DNA of 64,000 nucleotides, taken from Bowmanella denitrificans (GTDB taxonomy: Bacteria; Pseudomonadota; Gammaproteobacteria; Enterobacterales; Alteromonadaceae). Below are positions 36,150 through 44,073 of the stretch, in pieces. The notes below the pieces were generated by a model. It did no database searches, was not told the origin of the DNA, and saw only the letters and a list, made by a program, of their open reading frames with translations. Every line of letters begins with the position of its first letter. The first letter of the stretch is position 1. The stretch lies in the NCBI RefSeq assembly GCF_002887595.1, contig NZ_PEBU01000002.1:248001-312000 (forward strand), written 5' to 3'. The position numbers were made by a program, and so were the translations under genes.

Positions 36150-37024
36150 GGTTGTCGTTGTTTAAATCCCTGCCATTTTTACCCCAGGCTATACACCGAC
36201 GTTGGGGCTTTCGCATGCTGCTACCTGGCAAAAGCCAACAATCTGGCAGGGTCTACCTGGTGGGTGCCGGACCTGGCGATGCCGAGTTGCTCACCCTCAA
36301 AGCCTGGCGATTGTTACAGCAGGCCGATTTGGTGTTGTATGACGATTTGGTCAGTGACGAGTTACTGGCCATGTTACCGGCAAAACTGGATAAACGTTAT
36401 GTGGGCAAACGCTGTGGCGTCCACAGCCTGAGTCAGCAGCAGATCTGCCGGTTGCTGGTTACCGAAGCGCAGGCAGGCAAATGCGTTGTTCGTTTAAAAG
36501 GCGGCGATCCCGCTGTGTTTGCCCGTAGCGCAGAGGAGTGCGCGGCCCTGGAAAACGCCGGAATCGCTTTTGCCATTGTGCCGGGGATTACCGCCGCTTC
36601 GGGTTTGTCGGCATGGTGTGGTATCCCCCTGACGCACAGAGACTGCGCGCAATCGGTACGCTTTATTACCGCCAGAATGAAATGTCCGCAAAGCGAACCC
36701 AACTGGGCCAATCTGGTGCTGGGCAGCAAAGAGGGGGAAACCCTGGTGTTTTATATGGGATTAAACCGACTTGATTTAATCTGCCAGCGATTGGCCGGGC
36801 ATGGCATGGTGGCGGATATGCCGGTGGCGGTGGTGGAAAACGTCAGCCAGCTTAATCAGCAAAGGGTAACCGGCCAGCTTGGTGATATTGCCGCTAAGGT
36901 GGCGGCCAGACAATTCCAAGGGCCTGCCCTGATTGTGGTGGGCGAGGTCGTCAGGCACAGGGTAAAGGTCAGTCCGGCGCTGCTGGATCAAGCCGCTGCC
37001 TTATCAGGCTACAGGGGGTATTGA
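36146..37024 (+). CDS. cobA: uroporphyrinogen-III C-methyltransferase
   Basis: Makes precorrin-2 for sirohaem, the prosthetic group of NirB. SAM-dependent family motifs: 'VYLVGAGPGDAELLTLKAWR', 'LKGGDPAVFARSAEECAAL', 'VPGITAASGLSAWCGIPLTH' and 'LVFYMGLNRL'. It is CobA/SumT only, without the CysG dehydrogenase/chelatase half. The first 35 residues precede the usual family start at 'SGRVYLVG' and could be an extension. Overlaps nasA by ATGA. Confidence 0.93.
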   Translation: MRLSLFKSLPFLPQAIHRRWGFRMLLPGKSQQSGRVYLVGAGPGDAELLTLKAWRLLQQADLVLYDDLVSDELLAMLPAKLDKRYVGKRCGVHSLSQQQICRLLVTEAQAGKCVVRLKGGDPAVFARSAEECAALENAGIAFAIVPGITAASGLSAWCGIPLTHRDCAQSVRFITARMKCPQSEPNWANLVLGSKEGETLVFYMGLNRLDLICQRLAGHGMVADMPVAVVENVSQLNQQRVTGQLGDIAAKVAARQFQGPALIVVGEVVRHRVKVSPALLDQAAALSGYRGY

Positions 37025-37030
37025 TATGCC

Positions 37031-37351
37031 ATGCAGGGTTTTATCACTCCGCTGGCGACCTTGCATAAGTTTCAGGGCTTTGCCGATAAGTTTTTGTCTA
37101 CCCCGGCCGGGGGCATAGACGACCAATGGCTGAAACTGGCAGCTAAGCTGTCTGATATAGAGCTTTCATTGATCTATCATAGCTTTAGTGCCGCCAATGG
37201 TGGGTTGGACTATGGACGGGAATGGGACGCCCAGGCCAGTGTCTGGTATAAACGGCATTATCAGTTTCTGTTAAAACTGGCCCGCTATCAGGCCGATGGT
37301 TTTGCTACGGATACCAGTAAACTTTGGTTGCAAATGAGCGTGGTTTATTAG
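37031..37351 (+). pseudogene. C-terminal remnant of an alginate-export-type porin
   Basis: The 106-residue product reads like only the last beta-strands of an outer-membrane porin: 'ITPLATLHKFQGFADKFL', 'IDDQWLKLAAKL', 'NGGLDYGREWDAQAS' and the terminal 'DTSKLWLQM'. This resembles the C-terminal region of alginate-export family porins, some of which lie in nitrate assimilation clusters. There is no signal peptide and no room for the missing 300 or so residues, since cobA ends 7 bases before. So it is most likely a 5'-truncated gene. The alternative is an unrelated small protein. Confidence 0.65.
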
Positions 37352-37444
37352 TCAGGATGCATAGATCAACCGATGCGGGATCAGCTATGCTGAAGGCGTT
37401 TGCAACTATGACCGCCAAACCCCGGTCAGGATAACAGACAATAT

Positions 37445-37557
37445 TAACTACCGAGCCGTTACACCTAAGCCAAAGGTATGGTGTGACGGCCGCAGGTCAA
37501 CATGGCCTGCCAGGGTTGCAAGAGAAATCGACCAGCCTCCCATATTTGGAAAGGTAA
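37445..37557 (+). promoter_or_regulatory. molybdenum cofactor (Moco) riboswitch
   Basis: The leader before moaA contains the blocks seen in the Moco RNA motif: CCGAGCCGTTACACC with GGTGTGACGGC as its pairing partner, GGTCAACATGGCCTGCC, then CGACCAGCCTCCC and finally GGAAAGG. The last block is the moaA ribosome binding site, so folding can directly block translation. In E. coli this element lowers moaA expression when Moco is plentiful. Exact 5' boundary is uncertain. Confidence 0.85.
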
Positions 37558-37558
37558 G

Positions 37559-38542
37559 ATGCAAGAAAACAACGCTCTTATAGACAGGTACGGGCGCAGG
37601 TTTCGCTATCTGCGGCTGTCGATTACCGATGTCTGCAATTTTAAGTGCAGCTATTGTTTGCCCGATGGTTATCAGTGCGACAGCGAGCGGGATTTTCTTC
37701 GGCCAACTGAAATTGCTACCCTGGTCAGCGCCTTCGCCGGCCTGGGTACCCGTAAAGTGCGTATCACCGGTGGCGAGCCGTCGCTACGCAAAGACTTGTC
37801 AGAGATTATCGAACTTTGTGCACAGACACCGGGTATTGAGCAGGTCGCCATGACCACCAACGGTTTTAAGCTCAAACAGCAGGTGGCCTGTTGGCAACAG
37901 GCCGGGCTGACAAAGCTCAACCTCAGTATCGACAGCCTGGATCCGCGCCAGTTTAACGCCATTACCGGCCATAACAGTTTGCAAGACATACTTGCAGGGT
38001 TGGAAGATGCGCTGGCGCTGGGACTTGAGGTTAAGGTTAATGCGGTGCTGCTGAAACCCTATAGCGAAGGGCAAATGCACAGCTTTATGGCCTGGCTTAA
38101 ATCCATGCCGGTGACCCTGCGTTTTATTGAATTAATGCAGACCGGTGATAATCAGCTTTACTTTAAACACAATCACCTGTCCGGCCAGCCGATTAAACAG
38201 CAATTGCTGGAGCAAGGCTGGGTGCAGTTACTGCGCGATAATACCGCCGGCCCTGCACAGGAATTTTCCCATCCGGACTATGCCGGTCGAGTTGGGCTAA
38301 TCATGCCCTACAGTAAAGATTTTTGCAGTAGTTGTAACAGGTTGCGCGTATCAGCCCTGGGCAAACTGCATTTATGTTTGTTTGCCGAACAGGGGCTGGA
38401 TTTACGCGCGTTGATTCAACAGGGAGACGTGGCAGCGCTGCAACAGCAACTGATGGACTTATTAGGCCATAAAGAAGCCAGCCACTGGCTGGATCAAGGT
38501 TATACCGGCGCTACCCGTCACCTTGCCATGTTAGGCGGGTAA
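37559..38542 (+). CDS. moaA: GTP 3',8-cyclase (Moco biosynthesis)
   Basis: Radical SAM enzyme converting GTP to the cyclic intermediate that becomes cPMP. 327 residues; the SAM cluster is C26-x3-C30-x2-C33 in 'VCNFKCSYCLP', the second cluster is in 'CSSCNRLRVSALGKLHLC', and the C terminus ends in Gly-Gly as required for MoaA function. The start at 37559 follows the AAAGG of the riboswitch; the frame is open upstream but that part is riboswitch RNA. First gene of a moa/mob operon. Confidence 0.95.
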   Translation: MQENNALIDRYGRRFRYLRLSITDVCNFKCSYCLPDGYQCDSERDFLRPTEIATLVSAFAGLGTRKVRITGGEPSLRKDLSEIIELCAQTPGIEQVAMTTNGFKLKQQVACWQQAGLTKLNLSIDSLDPRQFNAITGHNSLQDILAGLEDALALGLEVKVNAVLLKPYSEGQMHSFMAWLKSMPVTLRFIELMQTGDNQLYFKHNHLSGQPIKQQLLEQGWVQLLRDNTAGPAQEFSHPDYAGRVGLIMPYSKDFCSSCNRLRVSALGKLHLCLFAEQGLDLRALIQQGDVAALQQQLMDLLGHKEASHWLDQGYTGATRHLAMLGG

Positions 38543-38553
38543 CGGAGGACGAT

Positions 38554-39120
38554 ATGTTAACAGGAATGGTACTGGCGGGCGGGCGTTCAAGCCGCATGGG
38601 CCAGGACAAAGCCATGATGGAACTGGGCGGGCAAACGTTGTTGGCCCGGGCCACCATGTTACTGGAACACACCGGTTGTGACGAAGTACTGGTCAGTCGT
38701 AACCAGCCGGGTTATGTGCAGGATCTGGTCTGTGAAGCCGGGCCACTGGGTGGTATCTATACGGTGCTGCAGCAAATTCCCAGCCGTGGTGGCCTGCTGA
38801 TTGTACCGGTGGATATGCCAGCCCTGAGCACCGGTTTATTGCAAGCGCTGGTGGAAGTTGGCCGCATCAGCGGGCGGCCCTGCTGCTATCAACATTGCTA
38901 TTTGCCTTTATATTTGCCGGTCAGTGCCACCACCTGTGCCATAGTGCATCAGGAATTACAGGAAGGCGGTGGTTCAGTCAAATCCCTGCTTGATCATTTC
39001 GGCGGCATTCAACTGGTGTGCCAGCGTCCCAGCCAATTGCAAAATATTAATTGCCCAACAGACTGGCAGGGTTATACCAGCCAGTTCGCCCCAACCGAGA
39101 AGGAAGCCATTCGACCATGA
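38554..39120 (+). CDS. mobA: molybdenum cofactor guanylyltransferase
   Basis: Adds GMP to Mo-molybdopterin to give the MGD form needed by NasA. 188 residues with the nucleotide-binding signature '[20 protein letters not shown]' and '[18 protein letters not shown]', and the metal-site Asp in '[11 protein letters not shown]'. Lies between moaA (11 bases) and moaC (4-base overlap). Confidence 0.92.
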   Translation: MLTGMVLAGGRSSRMGQDKAMMELGGQTLLARATMLLEHTGCDEVLVSRNQPGYVQDLVCEAGPLGGIYTVLQQIPSRGGLLIVPVDMPALSTGLLQALVEVGRISGRPCCYQHCYLPLYLPVSATTCAIVHQELQEGGGSVKSLLDHFGGIQLVCQRPSQLQNINCPTDWQGYTSQFAPTEKEAIRP

Positions 39121-39602
39121 GTCGACTTAGTCATATTAATAGCCGCGGTGAAGCCAGTATGGTGGATGTTACAAACAAAGCCGTGACCCAGCGCAGTGCC
39201 ATGGCCGAAGGCTATATCTGCATGTCAGATGCCACCCTGCAAATGATTAGCCGCGGCGAACATGCCAAGGGGGACGTATTTGCGGTGGCACGTATTGCCG
39301 GTATTCAGGCCGCCAAGCAAACCGCCAACCTGATCCCCTTATGCCATCCATTGATGTTATCCAAAGTGCAGGTGGACTTTGACCTGCAGCCGCGGCATGG
39401 CCGGGTCAGGGTCAGCAGCTTATGTAAGCTGGCCGGTCAGACCGGCGTGGAAATGGAAGCCCTGACCGCTGTGTCGGTGGCGGCCCTGACCTTATTTGAT
39501 ATGTGCAAAGCGGTGGACCCGGCCATGTGTATTGAAGGGATCCGGGTACTGGATAAACAGGGCGGCAAAAGCGGCCACTGGCAGGCGGAGCAACTGGCAT
39601 GA
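39117..39602 (+). CDS. moaC: cyclic pyranopterin monophosphate synthase
   Basis: Second enzyme of Moco synthesis, producing cPMP. 161 residues: '[20 protein letters not shown]', '[18 protein letters not shown]' and '[20 protein letters not shown]' with '[16 protein letters not shown]'. The start at 39117 overlaps the mobA stop (ATGA); the open frame farther upstream is inside mobA. Confidence 0.95.
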   Translation: MSRLSHINSRGEASMVDVTNKAVTQRSAMAEGYICMSDATLQMISRGEHAKGDVFAVARIAGIQAAKQTANLIPLCHPLMLSKVQVDFDLQPRHGRVRVSSLCKLAGQTGVEMEALTAVSVAALTLFDMCKAVDPAMCIEGIRVLDKQGGKSGHWQAEQLA

Positions 39603-39844
39603 TTAAGGTGTTGTTTTTTGCCCAGCTGCGCGAAGTGCTGGATTGTGCCAGTCTGGAACTGGATACCAATGTCAGCAGCGTCGGTGAGCTACGCATAGCG
39701 CTGATGCAAAAGGGCAGGGACTGGCAGGAATTTCTGGCTGCGGATAAGGCCCTGGCGGCGCTGAATCAAACCCTGGTGGCAGATGATGCAAGGCTTAAAA
39801 GCGGTGACGAAGTGGCGTTTTTCCCGCCTGTCACGGGTGGTTGA
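39599..39844 (+). CDS. moaD: molybdopterin synthase sulfur carrier
   Basis: Ubiquitin-like carrier of 81 residues ending in 'FFPPVTGG'; the terminal Gly-Gly is thiocarboxylated and donates sulfur in molybdopterin synthase. Begins '[20 protein letters not shown]'. Overlaps moaC by 4 bases and precedes moaE, its partner subunit. Confidence 0.95.
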   Translation: MIKVLFFAQLREVLDCASLELDTNVSSVGELRIALMQKGRDWQEFLAADKALAALNQTLVADDARLKSGDEVAFFPPVTGG

Positions 39845-39898
39845 TAAGCTCTGGCAGGGCTTGGTATTGGGAAAGGGCACAGATGAGTCGACAGATGG

Positions 39899-40375
39899 GT
39901 GTTTACTGTGGCTAAGTTACAAGAGCAAGACCATATAGCGGTGCAAAATCAGGACTTTGACCTGGCATTGGAATACCAGGCGCTGACCGAGGCTAACCAA
40001 AGCGATGGTGCGGTGGTGCATTTTGTCGGCCTAGTGCGGAATAACAATCTGGGCCGCCAGATACAAGCTTTGGAGCTGGAGCATTATCCGGCTATGACCA
40101 CTAAGGCGCTCACCGAACTGGTGGCCGAAGCGCGCCAGCGTTGGCAATTGGGCCGAATCAGGCTGATTCACCGGGTGGGTAAGCTGAGCCTGGGTGAACA
40201 GATTGTGTTTGTCGGGGTCACCAGCACACACCGTGGCAGCGCCTTTGCTGCCTGTGAGTTTTTAATGGACCAGCTGAAAACCCGGGCTCCGTTTTGGAAG
40301 AAGGAATATACCAGCGAGGGGGCGCATTGGGTGGCTGCTCGGGATTCTGATCGGGTTAAGGCTGGGGAGTGGTAG
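39899..40375 (+). CDS. moaE: molybdopterin synthase catalytic subunit
   Basis: Large subunit of molybdopterin synthase. 'QDFDLALEYQAL', 'DGAVVHFVGLVRNNNLG', 'LELEHYPAMTTKAL' and 'FLMDQLKTRAPFWKKE' are the family landmarks. The start is unsure: GTG 39899 or GTG 39908, neither with a good ribosome binding site, and upstream ATGs are out of frame. The 54-base gap after moaD is longer than elsewhere in the operon. Last gene before the accessory island. Confidence 0.92.
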   Translation: MFTVAKLQEQDHIAVQNQDFDLALEYQALTEANQSDGAVVHFVGLVRNNNLGRQIQALELEHYPAMTTKALTELVAEARQRWQLGRIRLIHRVGKLSLGEQIVFVGVTSTHRGSAFAACEFLMDQLKTRAPFWKKEYTSEGAHWVAARDSDRVKAGEW

Positions 40376-40412
40376 GTATCGTTTTTCTGGTTGTTACGCT
40401 GAATACTTATTT

Positions 40413-40485
40413 ACCACGAAGGGCACGAAGAATACGAAGGGAGATAAGTAAACCTTCTTTGTGTTCTTCGTGTGCTTCGTGGTGG
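40413..40485. repeat. CACGAAG-type palindromic repeat
   Basis: Left arm CCACGAAGGGCACGAAGAAT and right arm ending GTGTGCTTCGTGG form an imperfect palindrome built of CACGAAG words. The same design recurs at 47861 and 52122. It begins the non-coding stretch after moaE. Confidence 0.75.
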
Positions 40486-40570
40486 AACATGACATCTCTT
40501 TTCTTAAGACGCATTTTCTACTCATTTGCTCCCAATAAATTGCCCGCCTTTAGCAGCGCCCCGAACCAAA

Positions 40571-40657
40571 TTCTCTGTGTTCTTTGTGGCTCTGTGGTTA
40601 TTTATGAGTTTTGGGACAGATTTTTTCACCACAGAGGCACAGAGGGCACGGAGAAGG
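40571..40657. repeat. CACAGAG-type palindromic repeat
   Basis: TTCTCTGTGTTCTTTGTGGC and the downstream ACCACAGAGGCACAGAGGGC form the two arms of an imperfect palindrome with a central AT-rich loop. Similar word-repeat palindromes with different words follow at 40691 and 40816. Confidence 0.7.
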
Positions 40658-40690
40658 GCTTGAATCATTTGGATATCTTTGCGGTGAGAG

Positions 40691-40907
40691 GTTTCGTGTT
40701 TTTTCGTGCAGTTCGTGGTCAAAGTGTGTTTAGAGGCTAGATCACCACGAAAAACACGAACGGCACGAAAAGGTTTCTCGCTGTGACGCTGTGGAAAACC
40801 ATCAAACTACTATTTACCGTGGAGGCGCAGAGAGCGCAGAGTTTTTAAAGGCATGGATTGAATTGGCTCCTGCTTTTCTCTGTGGACTCGGTGGCTCTGC
40901 GGTGAGG
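40691..40907. repeat. two further word-repeat palindromes
   Basis: 40691-40773 has arms GTTTCGTGTTTTTTCGTGCA and CACGAAAAACACGAACGGCA; 40816-40907 has arms ACCGTGGAGGCGCAGAGAGC and the CTCTGTGG...GGCTCTGCGGT side. Each is an imperfect inverted repeat. No gene is apparent in 40376-41396, where short open frames follow the repeats rather than protein-like composition. Confidence 0.6.
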
Positions 40908-40974
40908 TTTCTCGTGTTTCTTCGAGTGGTTCGTGGTGGTTAAATGGTCACCTGTGAAAGGCTTGGATACCTGA

Positions 40975-41250
40975 CCTCCTTGTCTTATATGACACGCCGT
41001 CCTTGGCGCGCCAGTCCCATTTCTTTGATACGCCTCAAAGAAACGAGACGCAAAGAAAAGGCGCCCGCTGGATTCCCAACTACGTCAGTCCAGGGCGCTG
41101 CTAAAAGGCGGTCGTGAAAACGACGTTCCAGACGCGTCTTCCACTCAATTTTCTCCCAGCAAATTGCCCACCTTTTAGCAGGGCCCTGAACCGACCGGGA
41201 ATTTTTAAGCGGGGGGCAAAGCGGCTCGGGCCGCTTAAGGGGATACAGCA
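40975..41250. repeat. inverted copies of island repeat segments
   Basis: This stretch holds, in reverse orientation, segments found elsewhere in the island: TGGCGCGCCAGTCCC (compare GGGACTGGCGCGCC near 48013), GCGCCCGCTGGATTCCCAAC (reverse complement near 49943), and CTGAACCGACCGGGAATTTT (reverse complement near 47713). It also has the GGGCGCTGCTAAAAGG block. It marks the left flank of the repeat-rich array. Confidence 0.65.
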
Positions 41251-41396
41251 GTTGATGTATAGGGCTTTGTCTTCAGGCATTGATATTGTTGTTCCGTTGC
41301 ACTGGCGGTAGTGACAAATCGTGTAAAAACAAAGCATTCCCTTAGAATACAATTTCCATTAGCATCAACCGGACCAAGAATAAGATTTATCTGACC

Positions 41397-41456
41397 GTCC
41401 AACAGACGTTTATCTGTCACGGACGACATGACAGATAAAACGTTAAACTGTTATAA
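41397..41456 (+). other. attC-like recombination site 1
   Basis: GTCCAAC (41397-41403) matches RYYYAAC and GTTATAA (41450-41456) is a GTT core. Between them ACGTTTATCTGTCA and TGACAGATAAAACGT pair almost perfectly with a bulge, as in a folded integron attC. The gene that follows starts 14 bases later, as in a cassette. Confidence 0.6.
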
Positions 41457-41470
41457 GTCTTAAGGTTGGT

Positions 41471-41719
41471 ATGCCAATATTTTTCCAGGCGCTACTATTT
41501 GTTGGCTTTACGTGCATCATAATCTCGACGGCACTGGTATTCATTTTTAAGTTACCGGATACCAGTGCGCTTAACCTTTTGGCTAAAGGCAGTTTCGTTT
41601 TTCGTAACTTGCAGGACCACGTAGCTGTCAATTGGATAAAACCAATATACTCAATCACTTACATTGGTTTAAGTTGTATATTAATAGCAATGTTGGGCTT
41701 GCTGATAGCCAATGTATAA
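41471..41719 (+). CDS. small two-helix membrane protein in a cassette
   Basis: 82-residue protein with two strongly hydrophobic helices (residues about 4-25 and 60-81) around a short polar loop. Not recognised. It is framed by attC-like sites 1 and 2, starting 14 bases after one and ending 3 bases before the other, the usual fit of a cassette gene. Small membrane proteins are common cassette cargo. Confidence 0.6.
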   Translation: MPIFFQALLFVGFTCIIISTALVFIFKLPDTSALNLLAKGSFVFRNLQDHVAVNWIKPIYSITYIGLSCILIAMLGLLIANV

Positions 41720-41722
41720 GAC

Positions 41723-41791
41723 TTATAACAAGTTAAACCATCGGAAAACCACTCGCTACGCTCGCGTTTTCCGCTGTTTAAAGCGTTAGAT
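41723..41791 (+). other. attC-like recombination site 2
   Basis: TTATAACAAG at the left, GCGTTAGAT at the right with the core GTTAGAT matching GTTRRRY. Between them CGGAAAAC pairs perfectly with GTTTTCCG, and AACAAGTTAAAC pairs with GTTTAAAGCGTT. This is a convincing attC of 69 bases lying directly between two genes. Confidence 0.82.
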
Positions 41792-41796
41792 GCCAT

Positions 41797-42714
41797 ATGA
41801 CAGATTTCCCCGAGAGTGTAAGGGTCGCGATGGACATAAAGTTCCATCAGCCAATGACCGTTTACTGCCTTCAGCGGGATGGCAGGTTTCCTTTGGCCTT
41901 TGCCTCCGCCTCAATGATTCTTGTAGATCGCAACATCATCTCTACAGCAAAAAGCATTTTGTCCGGGAGTGAGCGGCACGATATCGCTGCGAATAAATGG
42001 TGGTTCAACTTCGTAAATAACAAGCGCTACACCTTAAACCCAATTCTTTGTGCTATTGAGGGTAGCAAGGGTGGAGCGCCGTCTTACCAGCACTTCGTAG
42101 CTGAGTTCAACGAAGCGCAGAAAGTTCTGGGTGAGGCGTTCCCTGAGGCGAAGCTGGTGAACTTTGAAGAGCAGCACTTTCAAGCCAGCTATGGGATTGT
42201 TCGCGGCCTCCAGCAAAGATATGAATCGGACATTGCATTTTTGTTGAGCGTTTCTAAGCACCTTCATGCCATCACAGCATCGCGCTTGCTCGAAAAAGTT
42301 GAAGGTGTACTGTTTGAATTATGCGCGAAATTAGATCCAAAGCCGTCTCCATTTGTAATGTTAGCTGCACTCTCTTCGCTATACGAAAGTGCGAGCGGAG
42401 AACAGCCCAGTATTGGAAGGAGCATTATCAAACCAAAGCCACAGTACGCAACAGCTGACGCGCACAATGCAGTATCAGACTTGAGGTCGTTAGAACTCCT
42501 TCTATGCACTTTTCAGTTTCAAAGTCCAGCCGCCACGTTCTGCACACGGGATAAGGCATTAACCGAATTTTGGGTTGCCATTAAGGCATCCGAGGTCTGT
42601 AAGAGCGGGACTGGGATTTCATTCCATGCCAAATTGGAGCCTGAGCTATTCCCGCGTCTACCGGTGGAGCGTTTGGGACAGTTGGCTGAAAGGTTGGTGC
42701 AGAATGGCTTCTAA
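41797..42714 (+). CDS. cassette protein, possibly with a PIN-like nuclease fold
   Basis: 305-residue soluble protein of unknown function. Acidic residues fall in an order reminiscent of PIN-like domains: Asp in 'MILVDRNIIS' near the N terminus, Asp/Glu in 'ADAHNAVSDLRSLELLL' and Asp in 'TFCTRDKALTEFW' near the C terminus. If so it would be a metal-dependent RNase. This is a weak, by-eye match. Its start is 5 bases after attC-like site 2 and its stop lies inside site 3, so it is a mobile cassette. Confidence 0.6.
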   Translation: MTDFPESVRVAMDIKFHQPMTVYCLQRDGRFPLAFASASMILVDRNIISTAKSILSGSERHDIAANKWWFNFVNNKRYTLNPILCAIEGSKGGAPSYQHFVAEFNEAQKVLGEAFPEAKLVNFEEQHFQASYGIVRGLQQRYESDIAFLLSVSKHLHAITASRLLEKVEGVLFELCAKLDPKPSPFVMLAALSSLYESASGEQPSIGRSIIKPKPQYATADAHNAVSDLRSLELLLCTFQFQSPAATFCTRDKALTEFWVAIKASEVCKSGTGISFHAKLEPELFPRLPVERLGQLAERLVQNGF

Positions 42715-42807
42715 CAAATCGCTGCAGCTGACATTTAACCTGCCACCTACTTTTGCTACCGCAAAAGCAGGCATCGCCTCAAATGCAGCTGAGCCGAGGC
42801 GTTCTGT
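42709..42807 (+). other. attC-like recombination site 3
   Basis: TTCTAACAAATCGCTGCAGC at the left pairs with the TGCAGCTGAGCCGAGGCGTT end on the right, and CTTTTGC with GCAAAAG in the middle. The right core GTTCTGT departs from GTTRRRY at one of the purines, so it may be partly inactive. The next gene starts 4 bases later. Confidence 0.7.
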
Positions 42808-42810
42808 GGC

Positions 42811-43167
42811 ATGGAGTGGCAATTGAACATCGGAAAGGTCTTTAAGTTCGCTGCAATTCTATTTCTGGTACAAGTAGCTGTTAGTACCGCGGTTACTCTC
42901 ATTACAGGCCCAGATAATCTGAGTAGCTCCGGAGTCCAGGAATACATGCTGTTCATGCATCTGCCAGTGTTGCTCTTTTCTGTGTTTGTATTCGGCGCTT
43001 TTGCCTCAAAACAAACTGAGAAGTTGTGGTTGCATGGCTTAGTGATTCTTATCCTCTCGGAGAGCTTTGGCTTTGTGGCTATTTCCCTACTCATGCAGGA
43101 AGTTTATCTGGCTCCAACCTGGCCATTTGAATTGTCTGTATTGTTAATTGCTCTCATTGATCAATAG
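42811..43167 (+). CDS. four-helix membrane protein in a cassette (ABZJ_00895-like), 3' end replaced by a repeat
   Basis: 118-residue hydrophobic protein with about four membrane helices, resembling the ABZJ_00895 family, which is common in integron cassettes; no function is known. The last codons, Ile-Asp-Gln-stop, come from the GATCAATRGGGTCAGTGACA repeat that begins there, so the natural C terminus has probably been lost. The start follows attC-like site 3 by 4 bases. Confidence 0.6.
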   Translation: MEWQLNIGKVFKFAAILFLVQVAVSTAVTLITGPDNLSSSGVQEYMLFMHLPVLLFSVFVFGAFASKQTEKLWLHGLVILILSESFGFVAISLLMQEVYLAPTWPFELSVLLIALIDQ

Positions 43168-43250
43168 GGTCAGTGACATTGATATTGGTAATTGGGCAAC
43201 TGAGCCAAAGCTTTGCCACTAAGCGGCTCGGGCCGCTTAAGGGGCATCAT
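43156..43250. repeat. GGGTCAGTGACATTG island repeat, copy 1
   Basis: TTGATCAATAGGGTCAGTGA followed by CATTGATATTGGTAATTGGG, AACTGAGCCAAAGCTTTGCC and ACTAAGCGGC. The same order of blocks occurs near 47139, 47617, 49816 and, partly, 51158. No coding capacity of its own. Confidence 0.75.
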
Positions 43251-43328
43251 CGGTTTATTTAACTGACAATTGGTCTTCCAACAGCCAACCAACTTTTTAC
43301 CGCTACAAGTGCGAGGATTTCGGCGCAT

Positions 43329-43463
43329 ATGGCACCTTGTGATAACGACTTTAAGCTGTGTGTTGATAAAGTTCCGGATGCTGAGCCGAATGACAGCAAT
43401 GGCGCGGAACACGTCCGCTTTGCCCCGGCAGCATCCTGGGGCAGCCTAAAAAACTCTTGCTAG
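43329..43463 (+). pseudogene. broken gene fragment between repeats
   Basis: A 44-codon frame, 'MAPCDNDFKLCVDKVPDAEP' and ending 'SWGSLKNSC', has protein-like composition. Another frame just upstream encodes 'FYRYKCEDFGAYGT', which would join it after a frameshift. Both look like parts of one decayed small protein. Family not recognised. Confidence 0.35.
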
Positions 43464-43505
43464 GCAACGGGTTATAAGCATGCTAAAAAATGACTATGTA
43501 AAAGT

Positions 43506-43543
43506 ACGGCGAAACGCCGTGTTTAAACACGGCGCTTCGCCGT
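43506..43543. repeat. 38-base palindrome, possible attC stem
   Basis: ACGGCGAA-A-CGCCGTGTTT and its mirror AAACACGGCG-C-TTCGCCGT pair with a single mismatch. It lies 12 bases before GTTAGGA (43555-43561), a near-match to an attC core, and 25 bases before the next gene. It may be the stem of a degenerate attC or a transcription signal. Confidence 0.5.
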
Positions 43544-43567
43544 CTAATAATATTGTTAGGAGTCAAT

Positions 43568-43975
43568 TTGAAAGTCCATCATATACTTGAAGACCTCAAA
43601 AGAGCGTTCGAGATGAATGAAGAGTTTAAATCTTTTGCTGTAGGTTTTGCCGAGTATACGGAAGATAAAGATGGGACAATTTATCTTAAGGATATCGAGG
43701 CTATTGACTGGGATGAGGACGAAGAGTTCTTTTTGATACCATCAGGTATTGCGAAGCACTATGCACTTCAGGCTAAAAATTATACTGCGATCGGTCTTTA
43801 CGAAGAGTTAGTATCTTTACCTGATATTCATGAGTACGTCGTATTTGCTCGCTCTAACACAAAGGTTGCAAAGGACGGTACGGTTGCATCAATTAACTCG
43901 CCTACTTGGGCAACAAATTATTTAACTAAAGACAAAATTATATATTTTCAGCATGGTGACAGCCTTGACTCCTAA
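43568..43975 (+). CDS. unknown acidic cassette protein
   Basis: About 135 residues, acidic, no signal peptide: 'EFKSFAVGFAEYTEDKDGTI' and 'DWDEDEEFFLIPSGIAKHYA' are typical parts. Not recognised. TTG 43568 is preferred because AGGAG stands 5 bases before it. The stop codon lies inside attC-like site 4, as in cassettes. AT-richer than the metabolic genes. Confidence 0.6.
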   Translation: MKVHHILEDLKRAFEMNEEFKSFAVGFAEYTEDKDGTIYLKDIEAIDWDEDEEFFLIPSGIAKHYALQAKNYTAIGLYEELVSLPDIHEYVVFARSNTKVAKDGTVASINSPTWATNYLTKDKIIYFQHGDSLDS

Positions 43976-44056
43976 CAAGCGCAGTCACAATCGGCCACTG
44001 CGTGGCCTGGACCTCAACCGCTGCGCGGGTTTCGGCCTGTGCTGCGAGCGTTATAC
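43970..44056 (+). other. attC-like recombination site 4
   Basis: TCCTAACAAGCGCAGTCACA on the left pairs with TGTGCTGCGAGCGTT on the right, and GGCC with GGCC-side bases inside. The right core GTTATAC is typical of Vibrio-type attC sites. The next gene begins 17 bases later. Confidence 0.82.
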
Positions 44057-44073
44057 AGAGAAACTGGTAAGAT

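Noticed and set aside
41101-41429. Two minus-strand frames of 64 and 83 codons at the left of the array
   Set aside because: They run across repeat blocks and attC-like site 1 and have no ribosome binding site or family-like sequence.
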